This document shows positions 26,507 to 34,861 of a stretch of 64,000 nt of DNA, one piece after another. This DNA comes from Chloroflexota bacterium. GTDB lineage: Bacteria; Chloroflexota; Anaerolineae; Anaerolineales; Villigracilaceae. Numbering within the stretch: position 1 is the first letter of the stretch; each line of letters opens with the position of its first letter. The notes beneath the pieces are model-generated. The model worked only from the letters and a program-made list of their open reading frames with translations. It was not told the origin of the DNA and made no database searches. The stretch spans positions 124,001 to 188,000 of the forward strand of contig JACPVF010000013.1 of NCBI GenBank assembly GCA_016191845.1. The letters run 5' to 3'. Both the position numbers and the translations under genes were made by a program.

Positions 26507-27196
26507 CACAAAGCTGGGAGTCTTGCCCAGCGCCTCCAACGTTTCTCGGACGGTGTCCGCAGCAGACATGACGGGTGGCCAGGTCTTGGCCTCGGGGTTG
26601 GGATTCTCAGTCCGCCAGCCCGGTGTATCTGCTGCATCGACAATCATTGTCAACACATCCACACCGCAGGGGCGCAATTCCTGCCAAAGGGCCTCGCCCA
26701 ACACCAGGTCATATGCTTTGGTGGCGGAATACTCGCTGAAGTCACTCGTCCCAGATAGGGCGGATATGGATGATACAAAGATGATGCCGCCACGTTTGCG
26801 AGCGCGCATCAACCCGCCGAAGTGATGAGCCAGGATCAGCGGAGCACGCACATTGACCGCCAGCATGGACAGGTGTCTTTCGAGTGGCAAGTCTAAAAAA
26901 TGGCCGATCGCTGAACCCCCCACAATGTTGACCAACAATCCAATCTGCTCATCAAGATCGCTCGAAACATTGCGCAAAAAGTCAGGCTGGGCCAGGTCCA
27001 CCACAATGGGACGTATGCCCACGTTGAACTCCTTCGAAACCGACTTGGAGACTTCTGTCAGTACCTCTGCATTTATATCCAACAGGAGCAGATTCAACCT
27101 GCGTGCCGCCAATTGACGGGCAAACTCAGCGCCCAACCCCATCGCCGCACCTGTCACCAGCGCCCAGGGTCCATACTTCTCAGAGAATACAGACAT
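26474..27196 (-). CDS. short-chain dehydrogenase/reductase, C-terminally truncated
   Basis: 240 residues from the ATG at 27196, preceded by AGGAGGCAGGA. Rossmann motif TGAAMGLGAEFA near the N-terminus, NIVGG, catalytic Ser in VSSISAL and the YSATK active site (Tyr and Lys present). The last nine residues, GAQHQSRVE, are antisense to the NnrS-neighbour remnant, and relatives normally run on for a helical tail of about 20-40 residues. So the natural C-terminus seems to be lost to a deletion. The core is intact and may still be active. Substrate unknown. Confidence 0.85.
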   Translation of the reverse strand: MSVFSEKYGPWALVTGAAMGLGAEFARQLAARRLNLLLLDINAEVLTEVSKSVSKEFNVGIRPIVVDLAQPDFLRNVSSDLDEQIGLLVNIVGGSAIGHFLDLPLERHLSMLAVNVRAPLILAHHFGGLMRARKRGGIIFVSSISALSGTSDFSEYSATKAYDLVLGEALWQELRPCGVDVLTMIVDAADTPGWRTENPNPEAKTWPPVMSAADTVRETLEALGKTPSFVPGAQHQSRVE

Positions 27197-27277
27197 TCCT
27201 GCCTCCTGTCCATGAAGATGACTTGGAGGCAATTGTACATCTCTTCATGCCCTCTTCGACCTCACCGCCGATCACAG

Positions 27278-27712
27278 TTAGTTGGGGTGGATCAGCATCA
27301 CAGGGATCGGTGAAATGTGCACCAGGTCGTCGGCCACGCTGCCCAGCAAAAAGTGCTGCAAACCCGAACGCGCATGTGTGGACATGGCGATCACGTCCGC
27401 ATGGGTTTCGCGGGCAACCGAGACAATGGTTTCGAGAACCGCGCCGTCCCGCGCAATCCCCGTGACTTGATTCCCATCATCTCGCAGCCTTTGAACCTCG
27501 ACCTCGACGTATTGCCGTGCCTCCTGTTCCATTTCCTCGACCAGCCGCGCGCCCGTTTTGACGTCACGGGCGAGGAACTCGGGCGCAGGGGGCTGCGAAA
27601 CTCGCAGGAGCACGATCTCAGCACCTTCAGATTTCGCAAGAGCCTGGGCATGCGGCAGGATCGCCTCTGCCAGGGGGGAGCCATCCAAAGGGACCAGAAT
27701 TTTCTTATACAT
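27278..27712 (-). CDS. universal stress protein (UspA family)
   Basis: 144 residues, single Usp domain: KKILVPLDGSPLAEAILPHA at the start and the ATP-binding G-2x-G-9x-G-S pattern in HARSGLQHFLLGSVADDLV. Such proteins bind ATP and form dimers during stress. AAGGAG precedes the ATG. Monocistronic as far as can be seen. Confidence 0.92.
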   Translation of the reverse strand: MYKKILVPLDGSPLAEAILPHAQALAKSEGAEIVLLRVSQPPAPEFLARDVKTGARLVEEMEQEARQYVEVEVQRLRDDGNQVTGIARDGAVLETIVSVARETHADVIAMSTHARSGLQHFLLGSVADDLVHISPIPVMLIHPN

Positions 27713-27850
27713 ACTACATCTCCTTCTTGACGAAAGATGGTAATGATAAAAAATTCTGAGGATTGCTCACTTTCACTCTAGCACGCAGCGGCGCGTAATT
27801 CAAGTGTCTGCCGCATGTTTTCCACCACATAAACCCTGTATAATATTTTC

Positions 27851-28729
27851 ATGACCATCTACCTCGGCTGTCCCATCTGGTCGTTCAAGGGCTGGGTTGG
27901 GAACTTCTACCCGAAAGGCACCAAATCGACGGAGTTTCTGCGCGAGTATGCACGCCGTCTGACGACCATCGAGGGCAATACCACCTTCTACGCCATCCCC
28001 GCGCCCAAGACGCTCGAAGCCTGGGCTGCCGAAACGCCCGAGACCTTCCGCTTCTGCCCGAAGATTCCAAAGGCGATCAGCCACGAAGGCAGCCTGACCG
28101 AGAATCTCCCGCGCGCGCTGCAATTTGCCGATCTGCTGCGCGGACTGGGCGTCCGCCTCGGACCGATGTTCCTGCAACTGCCTCCGCGCTTTTCCCCCAA
28201 GCAACTCGATGAGCTGCGTGCCTTCCTGGACGGTTGGCCGTCCGAGGTGCGGCTGGCTGTGGAAGTCCGCCACCTGGACTGGTTCGACACACCGCATGAC
28301 GAGGTGCTGAACCGCCTCCTCACAGACCACAACATGGCACGCGTCACCATCGACACGCGGCCGATTCGGGACCTGGCGGGCGACTCCATTTTGGCGGGCT
28401 CCAGTTACGAAAGCCTGCTCGAAGCGCGTGAACGCAAGCCCGATATACCCGTCCTGCCTCAGCGCACGACTGACTTTATTTTCGTGCGCTACATTGGCCA
28501 TCCGCACCTGGAGATGAATCTTCCGCTGCTCGACGAGTGGAGCCAGTATTTCGCCGCGCAGATGAAAACAGGCGCAGACGTTTATACCTTCTGTCACTCA
28601 CCCGACAATTTGATTGCACCCGAGATCTGCCGAGAGTTGCATCGCCGCGTGGATGCGCTTACCCCCATCCCGCCGCTGCCCTGGGATGAGATTCCGCCCG
28701 AGGTGCCGCTACAGCCCAGCCTGTTCTGA
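27851..28729 (+). CDS. DUF72 family TIM-barrel protein
   Basis: 292 residues: IYLGCPIWSFKGWVGNFYP, EGNTTFYAIP, FRFCPKIPKAISHE and RLAVEVRHLDWFD are the conserved DUF72 segments. The family has a TIM-barrel-like fold and no settled function. TATAAT at 27839-27844 ends 6 bases before the ATG and no Shine-Dalgarno is present, suggesting a leaderless transcript. The 3' end overlaps the convergent ACT-domain gene by 21 bases. Confidence 0.9.
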   Translation: MTIYLGCPIWSFKGWVGNFYPKGTKSTEFLREYARRLTTIEGNTTFYAIPAPKTLEAWAAETPETFRFCPKIPKAISHEGSLTENLPRALQFADLLRGLGVRLGPMFLQLPPRFSPKQLDELRAFLDGWPSEVRLAVEVRHLDWFDTPHDEVLNRLLTDHNMARVTIDTRPIRDLAGDSILAGSSYESLLEARERKPDIPVLPQRTTDFIFVRYIGHPHLEMNLPLLDEWSQYFAAQMKTGADVYTFCHSPDNLIAPEICRELHRRVDALTPIPPLPWDEIPPEVPLQPSLF

Positions 28730-29113
28730 CAAGGCGCGCAACACGGTCAGCGCCCGCTCAACATCAGGAACAGGCACGAAGATATGGTCGTGATGAAAAG
28801 CCGCCACCACATTACAACTGATACCCGCTTCGCTCAGAGCGTGCGAAAAGGCCGCCGTCAGGCCGACCGCTTCGAGCGACGAATGCACGGTCAGCGTGAG
28901 CCAGGCAAAGCTCCCAGCGTAGGACAACCCCGCTTGATCGGCATCCGCTCGCGGCAAAATGACCGTCACCCCTTCCCTCTCGCGAAAAAAGCCTAAGGGA
29001 GTCACATCCGCTAATCGCATGGGTGAATCCAATACACAAAAGACATATTCGCCCGCGTTACGCTCAGGCTGCATACTTTGCAAAAGTTTTTTTAGATCCG
29101 TTTCACCGCTCAT
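28709..29113 (-). CDS. tandem ACT-domain protein
   Basis: 134 residues holding two ACT-like units: DLKKLLQSMQPERNAGEYVF through the first, then FAWLTLTVHSSLEAVGLTAA and ISCNVVAAFHHDHIFVPV. This matches the small ACT_3/ACT_7 (DUF2241) proteins, thought to sense amino acids. GAAAGGAGGC precedes the ATG. Its promoter region faces the his leader promoter, and divergent placement next to hisD may be meaningful, but no ligand can be assigned. Confidence 0.82.
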   Translation of the reverse strand: MSGETDLKKLLQSMQPERNAGEYVFCVLDSPMRLADVTPLGFFREREGVTVILPRADADQAGLSYAGSFAWLTLTVHSSLEAVGLTAAFSHALSEAGISCNVVAAFHHDHIFVPVPDVERALTVLRALSEQAGL

Positions 29114-29141
29114 TTTTCAGCCTCCTTTCTAAAATTGTACC

Positions 29142-29170
29142 TTGACAATCGACCGTGTTTTCCATAGAAT
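29142..29170 (+). promoter_or_regulatory. his attenuator promoter
   Basis: TTGACA (29142-29147), 17 bases, TAGAAT (29165-29170), only 8 bases before the leader ATG. The same boxes and spacing occur at the aro attenuator (47259-47287). Confidence 0.8.
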
Positions 29171-29178
29171 ACGGCCCA

Positions 29179-29241
29179 ATGCGCAACCAGATGCATCCCC
29201 GTCATCATGCCAACACCCTCCTCCCTGGACGGGCGGCTTAG
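29179..29241 (+). CDS. his leader peptide (putative attenuator peptide)
   Basis: A 20-residue reading frame, MRNQMHPRHHANTLLPGRAA, ending in TAG. Three of residues 6-10 are His (codons CAT, CAT, CAT). It lies 8 bases after a consensus -10 box, has no Shine-Dalgarno, and is followed by a strong terminator and hisD. This is the classical arrangement for ribosome-mediated attenuation: stalling at His codons when charged tRNA-His is scarce would favour an antiterminator. The antiterminator fold was not computed. Confidence 0.72.
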   Translation: MRNQMHPRHHANTLLPGRAA

Positions 29242-29275
29242 ACGCGCATCTTACCCCAGCGTATCGAATCCCAGG

Positions 29276-29300
29276 CTCCCGCTCCAGCGGGAGTTTTTTT
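29276..29300 (+). terminator. his attenuator terminator
   Basis: Arms CTCCCGC (29276-29282) and GCGGGAG (29287-29293) with loop TCCA, then seven T (29294-29300). It lies inside the leader, upstream of hisD. Confidence 0.88.
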
Positions 29301-29311
29301 ATATACCCACG

Positions 29312-29357
29312 GGTGAAAATTGCGCTTTCTGCCCTCTAAAAGAGCGCAATTTTCACC
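29312..29357 (+). other. 15-bp hairpin between his terminator and hisD
   Basis: GGTGAAAATTGCGCT (29312-29326) and its exact complement (29343-29357) enclose a 16-base loop. There is no T-run; it ends 26 bases before the hisD ATG. It could protect or stabilise the transcript. The aro leader has a hairpin in the same place. Confidence 0.7.
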
Positions 29358-29383
29358 GAGTGCGGTATGTTTTCCGAGGTGAC

Positions 29384-30712
29384 ATGATCTCCATTCTAGA
29401 CTCTACCATTGCCCGCAAGACCATCCTGCGCCGCATGCCTTTGGGCGACGAGGATGTACCCGCTTCTGTATTGGACCGCATCGAATCGACTTTTGGCGAG
29501 CGGATCACCCCGAACGAGGCCGTGACCCGCATCCTGCGCGACATCCGCACCCAGGGCGATTCCGCGCTTCGCGTCTGGACCGAGAAGCTGGACGGCAAAT
29601 CCCCGAGCCTTTTCCGCGTCTCAGGCGATGCTTTGCAGGCCGCGCTGGCTTCCATCAGCAAGGAAGAGCGCGCCGCATTGGAACTGGCTGCCGAACGCAT
29701 TGCGGCCTTCTACAAAAAACAGCCACTGATCTCCTGGCTGACGCAGGATATGGGCGGCGTGCTCGGGCATCTCATCCGCCCCATCCGCCGCGTGGGAGTC
29801 TACGTGCCTGGTGGCACAGCGCCTCTTCCTTCCAGCGTGTTGATGTCGGCAGTCCCCGCTCAGGTGGCAGGCGTGAAGGAGATCGCGCTGGCCGTCCCGC
29901 CCCAGCGCGGGACGGGTGAGATCGCCCCGATCATCCTGGCCGCCGCCGCCCTGATCGGCGTGGACGAGGTTTACGCCATGGGCGGCGCACAGGCCATCGC
30001 CGCGCTGGCCTACGGCACCGAATCCATCCCCGCCGTGGATAAGATCTTCGGCCCTGGCAACCTGTTCGTCACGCTGGCCAAGAAACAGGTCTTCGGCGTG
30101 GTCGGCATCGACGGGCTGGCGGGTCCCACCGAAACCGTGGTCGTCGCCGATGAGTTTGCCAAACCTGCCTGGGTCGCCTCCGATCTGCTCGCTCAGGCCG
30201 AACATGATGTGCTGGCCTCTGCCATTTTGCTCACGCCCTCGCAACAACTGGCCGAAGCCGTGCAGGTGGAAGTCGGCAGGCAAATGGAAACCCTGCCGCG
30301 CGCCGAAATCGTGGCTCAATCGCTTAAAGATCGCAGCGGCATCGTGGTGACCAAAGACCTGGCCGAAGCCGTGGAACTCTCGAACGCGTACGGCCCCGAG
30401 CACCTGTGCCTAGCCGTTCAGAACCCGTGGGCCTGGAGCGAGAAGGTCATGTCGGCGGGCGGCATCTTCATGGGCGAGTATTCGTTCGAAGTGCTGGGCG
30501 ATTACGTGGCAGGGCCGAGTCACGTCATGCCCACCAGCGGCACGGCGCGCTTCGCCTCCCCGCTTAACGTGTGGGACTTCGTCCACATCATCAGCCTGAT
30601 CGGCCTGGACCAGACGGTTGGACAGGAACTGTCAAAATCCGCCGCGGTCATCGCCCGCTCCGAAGGACTCGAAGCCCACGCGCGTTCGGCCGATCAACGC
30701 ATTGTGCCATAG
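29384..30712 (+). CDS. hisD: histidinol dehydrogenase
   Basis: 442 residues from the ATG after CCGAGGTGAC; a longer frame from 29207 runs through the terminator and hairpins and is rejected. Family segments: VYVPGGTAPLPSSVLM, AYGTESIPAVDKIFGPGN, DGLAGPTETVVVADE (zinc/substrate region), AEHDVLAS, AYGPEHLCL and GPSHVMPTSGTARF. It carries out the last two oxidations to histidine with NAD and zinc. No other his genes follow, so the rest of the pathway is elsewhere. Confidence 0.97.
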   Translation: MISILDSTIARKTILRRMPLGDEDVPASVLDRIESTFGERITPNEAVTRILRDIRTQGDSALRVWTEKLDGKSPSLFRVSGDALQAALASISKEERAALELAAERIAAFYKKQPLISWLTQDMGGVLGHLIRPIRRVGVYVPGGTAPLPSSVLMSAVPAQVAGVKEIALAVPPQRGTGEIAPIILAAAALIGVDEVYAMGGAQAIAALAYGTESIPAVDKIFGPGNLFVTLAKKQVFGVVGIDGLAGPTETVVVADEFAKPAWVASDLLAQAEHDVLASAILLTPSQQLAEAVQVEVGRQMETLPRAEIVAQSLKDRSGIVVTKDLAEAVELSNAYGPEHLCLAVQNPWAWSEKVMSAGGIFMGEYSFEVLGDYVAGPSHVMPTSGTARFASPLNVWDFVHIISLIGLDQTVGQELSKSAAVIARSEGLEAHARSADQRIVP

Positions 30713-30742
30713 AAGAATCCGCAAGCTCTACTTGCAGCTAAA

Positions 30743-30773
30743 AGAAGTCCCGAGGTTCTACTTCGGGACTTCT
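30743..30773. terminator. intrinsic terminator after hisD
   Basis: An 11-bp stem, AGAAGTCCCGA (30743-30753) with TCGGGACTTCT (30763-30773). The T-run is weak but the flank is A-rich on the other side. It may serve the convergent gene too. Confidence 0.65.
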
Positions 30774-30778
30774 GGCTT

Positions 30779-31777
30779 CTATTTGCGTTTCACGTCTAAA
30801 ATAGCGATCTTGGTCGAGTGATTGAACGGCGTAGGATCGGTGATCGGGTTGCCCACAGGGTGATAACCGGTAAAATCTTCGGGCACGGGGATCAACTCGC
30901 GAAGCTTAAGATAGCCATCAGCACACAGGGCTTCGAGCGTGTCCATGTACTCACGTCCACTGACGTAGAGCGCATTGTTGATGGCGACCAGCGTGCCACC
31001 GTCGTTGATCAGCGGGCGGACCTTGTTGATCAGCCGCGCACTCTCGTGGACCTGGTCCACGCGGCCGCGGGCGGTGGAGGAAAAGAATGGCGGGTCGATC
31101 AACACGCAGTCGAAGGTTTGATTCACGCTTTTGAACTTGCTGACCGCGGGGAAAAAATCCTGCGCGATGAAGTCGCTCTTATGAATGGGAAATCCGTTGA
31201 GCGAATACGAGTCTTTGGCCAGGTTGAGGAATTGGCGGTTCAGGTCCAGTTGCACCACACGCGCTGCGCCGCCCGCCATGGCGGCAACACCGAGACTGCC
31301 CGTGTAGGCGAAGGTGTTCAGCACCGACTTGCTCTGTGAATTTTCGACCAGCCATTTGCGCAGATATCGTGTGTCGAGGTACAGGCTGGCATCGCGGTTC
31401 ATGCTCAAGTCCACGGCGTACCAGACGTCGTGCTCTTTCACCTTGCGATCGGGCTCGCCGCCAAAGAGCGGCACACCGCGCCGCTCCTCGGGTAAAGGAC
31501 TATTGCGATACTTTGCAATGCCTGCCCGCAGCCAGCCCGCGAAGCGCGGATATCCCTGAACAAACTCGGCGGCCTCACGTACCAGCGCGCGCCCCGTGGA
31601 CTCGTCAGGGGCGTAGTCGTGAAAAATAACGGTGCCAGCATACAGGTCCAGGCTGAGATGCAGCTGGCCTTCGCTGAATCCGTTGAAGAGGCGGAAGGCC
31701 GTCTCGTGTCGTAAATCGAACAGGTCCGCGCGGGCAGCGATGGCTCGGTCGAGCAAAGTGGAAAGTGATTCGGGCAT
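30779..31777 (-). CDS. class I SAM-dependent methyltransferase, RlmI/RlmK-like
   Basis: 332 residues from the ATG at 31777; a TTG two codons earlier is less likely. Family segments: SMNRDASLYLDTRYLRKWL, the SAM-binding NTFAYTGSLGVAAMAGGA, VVQLDLNRQFLNLAKD and the active-site VLIDPPFFSS, followed by LVAINNA. This matches 23S rRNA (cytosine-5 or guanine) methyltransferases of the RlmI/RlmK type. An N-terminal PUA domain is not obvious, so the exact target is uncertain. Confidence 0.82.
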   Translation of the reverse strand: MPESLSTLLDRAIAARADLFDLRHETAFRLFNGFSEGQLHLSLDLYAGTVIFHDYAPDESTGRALVREAAEFVQGYPRFAGWLRAGIAKYRNSPLPEERRGVPLFGGEPDRKVKEHDVWYAVDLSMNRDASLYLDTRYLRKWLVENSQSKSVLNTFAYTGSLGVAAMAGGAARVVQLDLNRQFLNLAKDSYSLNGFPIHKSDFIAQDFFPAVSKFKSVNQTFDCVLIDPPFFSSTARGRVDQVHESARLINKVRPLINDGGTLVAINNALYVSGREYMDTLEALCADGYLKLRELIPVPEDFTGYHPVGNPITDPTPFNHSTKIAILDVKRK

Positions 31778-31788
31778 ATTCAAAAGTC

Positions 31789-31814
31789 AGCCTCCGAGTT
31801 GTGGCTCGGAGGCT
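31789..31814 (-). terminator. terminator of the cyclophilin gene
   Basis: Stem AGCCTCCGAG (31789-31798) with CTCGGAGGCT (31805-31814); on the minus strand it is followed by CTTTT. Confidence 0.7.
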
Positions 31815-31820
31815 TGTGAA

Positions 31821-32510
31821 CTATTTCTCGGTGATGGTGATACTCTCGATGGCATCACCCGTAAAGGTCGGGTTCTGCTCGGGGTCGCGGCGTGTGATAC
31901 CGTTGACCACGTCCATCCCCTCAATGACCTGACCAAAAATGGTGTAACCGCCGTTGAGAAATTCGGCAGGGCCAAAGGTGATGAAGAACTGGCTGCCGTT
32001 GGTGTCGCGGCCTGCATTGGCCATGGCAACCACGCCCGCCTTGTCGAAGGTCAGGTCACTGTCTTCGTTGGGGAACTGGTAGCCAGGTCCGCCCATGCCC
32101 GTGCCCGTGGGGTCGCCGCCCTGGGCCATGAATCCCTCCAGCACACGGTGGAAAGTGGTGCCGTTAAAGTAGCCTTCGCGCGCGAGGAACACAAAGCTGT
32201 TAACGGTGCGCGGAGCCTTGTCGGGGTAGAGTTGGATGACGAACTCGCCGCCCTTGGCCATCTTGACCGTGGCAAAATACTGTTTATTGACATCGATAGT
32301 CATAGACGGCTCCGCATCATACTGCAGACTTGCGACGGTCGGAACTGCAGCATTCGGGTTCGTCTGTGCAGATGAACCCGAGAGGTTCATCCATAATGCT
32401 ACAGCAATCACTACCAGGACCAGTCCACCCAGGACAATCATAATCTGGGTGTTACGAGCCTGCTGCTGCAGGCGCTTCTCCCGCAACTGGACACGTTTCG
32501 ATTGAGTCAT
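31821..32510 (-). CDS. membrane-anchored cyclophilin-type peptidyl-prolyl isomerase
   Basis: 229 residues. A basic N-terminus (RVQLREKRLQQQARN) and one membrane span (24-42) lead to a periplasmic or extracellular cyclophilin domain: GGEFVIQLYPDKAPRTVNSFVFLAREGYF, TFHRVLEGFMAQGGDPTG (catalytic Arg), FPNED, ANAGRDTNGSQFFITF. It catalyses cis-trans proline isomerisation outside the membrane. The basic start keeps the N-terminus inside. Confidence 0.93.
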   Translation of the reverse strand: MTQSKRVQLREKRLQQQARNTQIMIVLGGLVLVVIAVALWMNLSGSSAQTNPNAAVPTVASLQYDAEPSMTIDVNKQYFATVKMAKGGEFVIQLYPDKAPRTVNSFVFLAREGYFNGTTFHRVLEGFMAQGGDPTGTGMGGPGYQFPNEDSDLTFDKAGVVAMANAGRDTNGSQFFITFGPAEFLNGGYTIFGQVIEGMDVVNGITRRDPEQNPTFTGDAIESITITEK

Positions 32511-32589
32511 AAGGGATTTCTCCTTAATTGGATTTCAGCCGCCAATTGTAGCAGATACCAAGTGGATTCACCCCTTGAAGTGAGATATC

Positions 32590-34620
32590 TCAAGAAGAAG
32601 GGGGAACAGGATCGTAGAAACGATAGCAATTTCGAGTGCGTTTGGCCTGGTACATTGCGATGTCGGCCTTGCGCAGAAGCGTCGTGGCATCGTCGCTATC
32701 AGTCAGATACAAGCTGATACCTATGCTCGCTGAAATCGTAAAGGTGTGACCCTCGATTTGCATCGGTTCCGAAATAGCGCTCAGTACCTTTTGAGCAACC
32801 AGTTCACAGGCATGGGAGTCGGACATATCTTCGTTGATCAAGGTAAACTCATCGCCACCCATGCGCGCCGCCGTATCCGATTTGCGCAGGCAATTGCGCA
32901 AGCGTTCAGCTACAAGCCGCAACAAATGATCACCGTAGGCATGCCCGTAGGTATCATTGACTTCCTTGAAATTGTCCAGGTCGAGCAACATGACAGCCAA
33001 CATACTGCGTTCTTCGCGGCGGGCGCGTTCGATCGCAAAGGACAGGCGGTCCTGGAAGAGTTGTCGATTTGGCAATCCCGTCAGGCTATCGTGCATGGCC
33101 ATGTGCTCCAGACGCTTTTCCACCTGTTTGCGCTCCGTAATATCCCGTGCGATGCTGCCCACACGATAGCCAAGGTCTGTTTTGTAGGTATACATGACAA
33201 CTTCTGCGTCACAGCGCGATCCATCGGGGCGCAGGATAGCCGTCTCACGTGGCAGGTTCAGCCCACCCCCCAGGCCAGTTTCCAAAGTCTGTCGGGTGTA
33301 CTCCTTAACACGCTCAGTAAAACCAACGGGGCGCATCTCGAGCGGAAGTAATCTATATTGAATTTCCCAAATAGGTAGACCCAAAACCTCCTCGCGTTTC
33401 AAACCAGAAAGCAATTCCTGGCCACGATTCCACTCGACTACCATCCCCTCCTCGTCCACGATGATGATCCCATCGGGAGATTGCTCCACTAAACTGCGAA
33501 ATTTGGCTTCGCTTTCCATTAAAGCCTGCTCAGCTTTGATGCGTTCAGAAATATCACGAATGGCAGCAATATGTGCAGGCCGTCCTTTGTAACTGATGTG
33601 CGATGCCGTAATTTCAACAGGAAAGATTGTACCGTCCTTCTTGCGATGGTAACGAACTGGGATATTGGTTATGCCTGTCTGGGTGGCTTTGCGCGTCTCG
33701 TGAGGCTGGGCCGAAAGGTCCACATTGCGAAGCAGCAATAGTTCCTCGCGCGTAAATCCATACATCTCAGAGGCAATTCGGTTCACATCCTGGATCTGAC
33801 CTGTCTCGTTATCGATCAAGAAGATGGCATCCGCGCCGAGGTCAAAGATCTGGCGATACTTTTCCTCGCTTTCCTGCACGGCCTGCACCATTTGCCGTTT
33901 TTCAGTTATGTCACGGATGACGTGAATAGCAGCCAGAAGCACCCCATCGCGACCAAAGACGGGATCCACAGTCACCTCCAGCATACGTCCATTCCGTTCG
34001 AATTCCTCACTTTCACGGCGAAGGGTCCGTATCATGCGGCAGGTCGGACAATTAACGATGGACGAATCAGTATTATGCACGACCTGCCAGCAAAATTTCC
34101 CCGTCAGTTCAGCAGCGGTCTTGCCAAAGAGCTCCTGCATTGCTCGGTTACTGCGCAGGATGTGCTGCTCTTTATTCAAGAGCATGATCGCGTCGTTGGT
34201 GGCGTCGAACGTAGCTTGCCATTGATCGGCCAACTCACGCATGCTTTGTTCAGCCAACTTGCGTCCACTAATATTCCGTATCACCACCAGAAATCGCCCA
34301 TTGGATAGACGGCTTCCGTTGAACTCGATCTCAAGGATTTCGCCATTCTTTTTGACAAAGGCGGTAGCGCCGATGATCGCTTCCCCCGATTCAAGAACCT
34401 GATCCACGTGAACTCGCACCTGGTCACGTTCCCCTTCGAGGACCAGGTCAAACAGAGAGACACCAGCCAACTCTTCCCGAAGGAAGCCCAGCATCTCGCA
34501 TCCGTGCAGATTGACATCAATGCACACCCCCTGGGAATCCGTCAAAAAAACACCTTCACCCACCTGAGAAAGGATTTCCCATAACAACTCTTCGTTGATT
34601 TCCCAGCTTCGGTTAGACAT
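32590..34620 (-). CDS. multi-PAS diguanylate cyclase (GGDEF)
   Basis: 676 residues from the ATG at 34620 (MSNRSWEINEEL); a start 30 codons earlier is possible. It has four PAS domains, beginning near ILSQVGEGVFLTD, TFDATNDAIMLLN, IFDLGADAIFLID and LVEQSPDGIIIVD. The second has a Cys pair (CPTC) that may bind a ligand. A C-terminal GGDEF domain follows, with LPNRQLFQDRL and an intact MGGDEFTLI. It has no EAL domain and no membrane segment, so it is a soluble c-di-GMP synthase controlled by the PAS array. Signal unknown. Confidence 0.92.
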   Translation of the reverse strand: MSNRSWEINEELLWEILSQVGEGVFLTDSQGVCIDVNLHGCEMLGFLREELAGVSLFDLVLEGERDQVRVHVDQVLESGEAIIGATAFVKKNGEILEIEFNGSRLSNGRFLVVIRNISGRKLAEQSMRELADQWQATFDATNDAIMLLNKEQHILRSNRAMQELFGKTAAELTGKFCWQVVHNTDSSIVNCPTCRMIRTLRRESEEFERNGRMLEVTVDPVFGRDGVLLAAIHVIRDITEKRQMVQAVQESEEKYRQIFDLGADAIFLIDNETGQIQDVNRIASEMYGFTREELLLLRNVDLSAQPHETRKATQTGITNIPVRYHRKKDGTIFPVEITASHISYKGRPAHIAAIRDISERIKAEQALMESEAKFRSLVEQSPDGIIIVDEEGMVVEWNRGQELLSGLKREEVLGLPIWEIQYRLLPLEMRPVGFTERVKEYTRQTLETGLGGGLNLPRETAILRPDGSRCDAEVVMYTYKTDLGYRVGSIARDITERKQVEKRLEHMAMHDSLTGLPNRQLFQDRLSFAIERARREERSMLAVMLLDLDNFKEVNDTYGHAYGDHLLRLVAERLRNCLRKSDTAARMGGDEFTLINEDMSDSHACELVAQKVLSAISEPMQIEGHTFTISASIGISLYLTDSDDATTLLRKADIAMYQAKRTRNCYRFYDPVPPSS

Positions 34621-34821
34621 GCCGTTTTGCACGACTCCTAAACCTTTATAAAAGTTTGGGCAATTTACATCGGAAGTAGCTAGAACACCCGTCCATGTCA
34701 ATATTAGCACAAGTCCAGGATTCCTAGATTAATCGCACCTTGGTTTCATTCTACTCTCACCGCGTCTTTTTCGTTTTCCTTTAGACATACATTTTTGAAA
34801 ACTTTTCAAACCTGATAAATG

Positions 34822-34851
34822 ACAGCCGCCTCACAAACAAGAGGCGGCTGT
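34822..34851 (-). terminator. hairpin after the class III aminotransferase gene
   Basis: An 11-bp perfect stem, ACAGCCGCCTC (34822-34832) with its complement (34841-34851), 8-base loop. The U-run on the minus strand is poor. Confidence 0.6.
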
Positions 34852-34861
34852 CGTGACTTTT

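Noticed and set aside
29207-29383. Longer hisD frame beginning at 29207
   Set aside because: It would translate the attenuator terminator and the 15-bp hairpin; the ATG at 29384 has a ribosome site and the normal HisD N-terminus.
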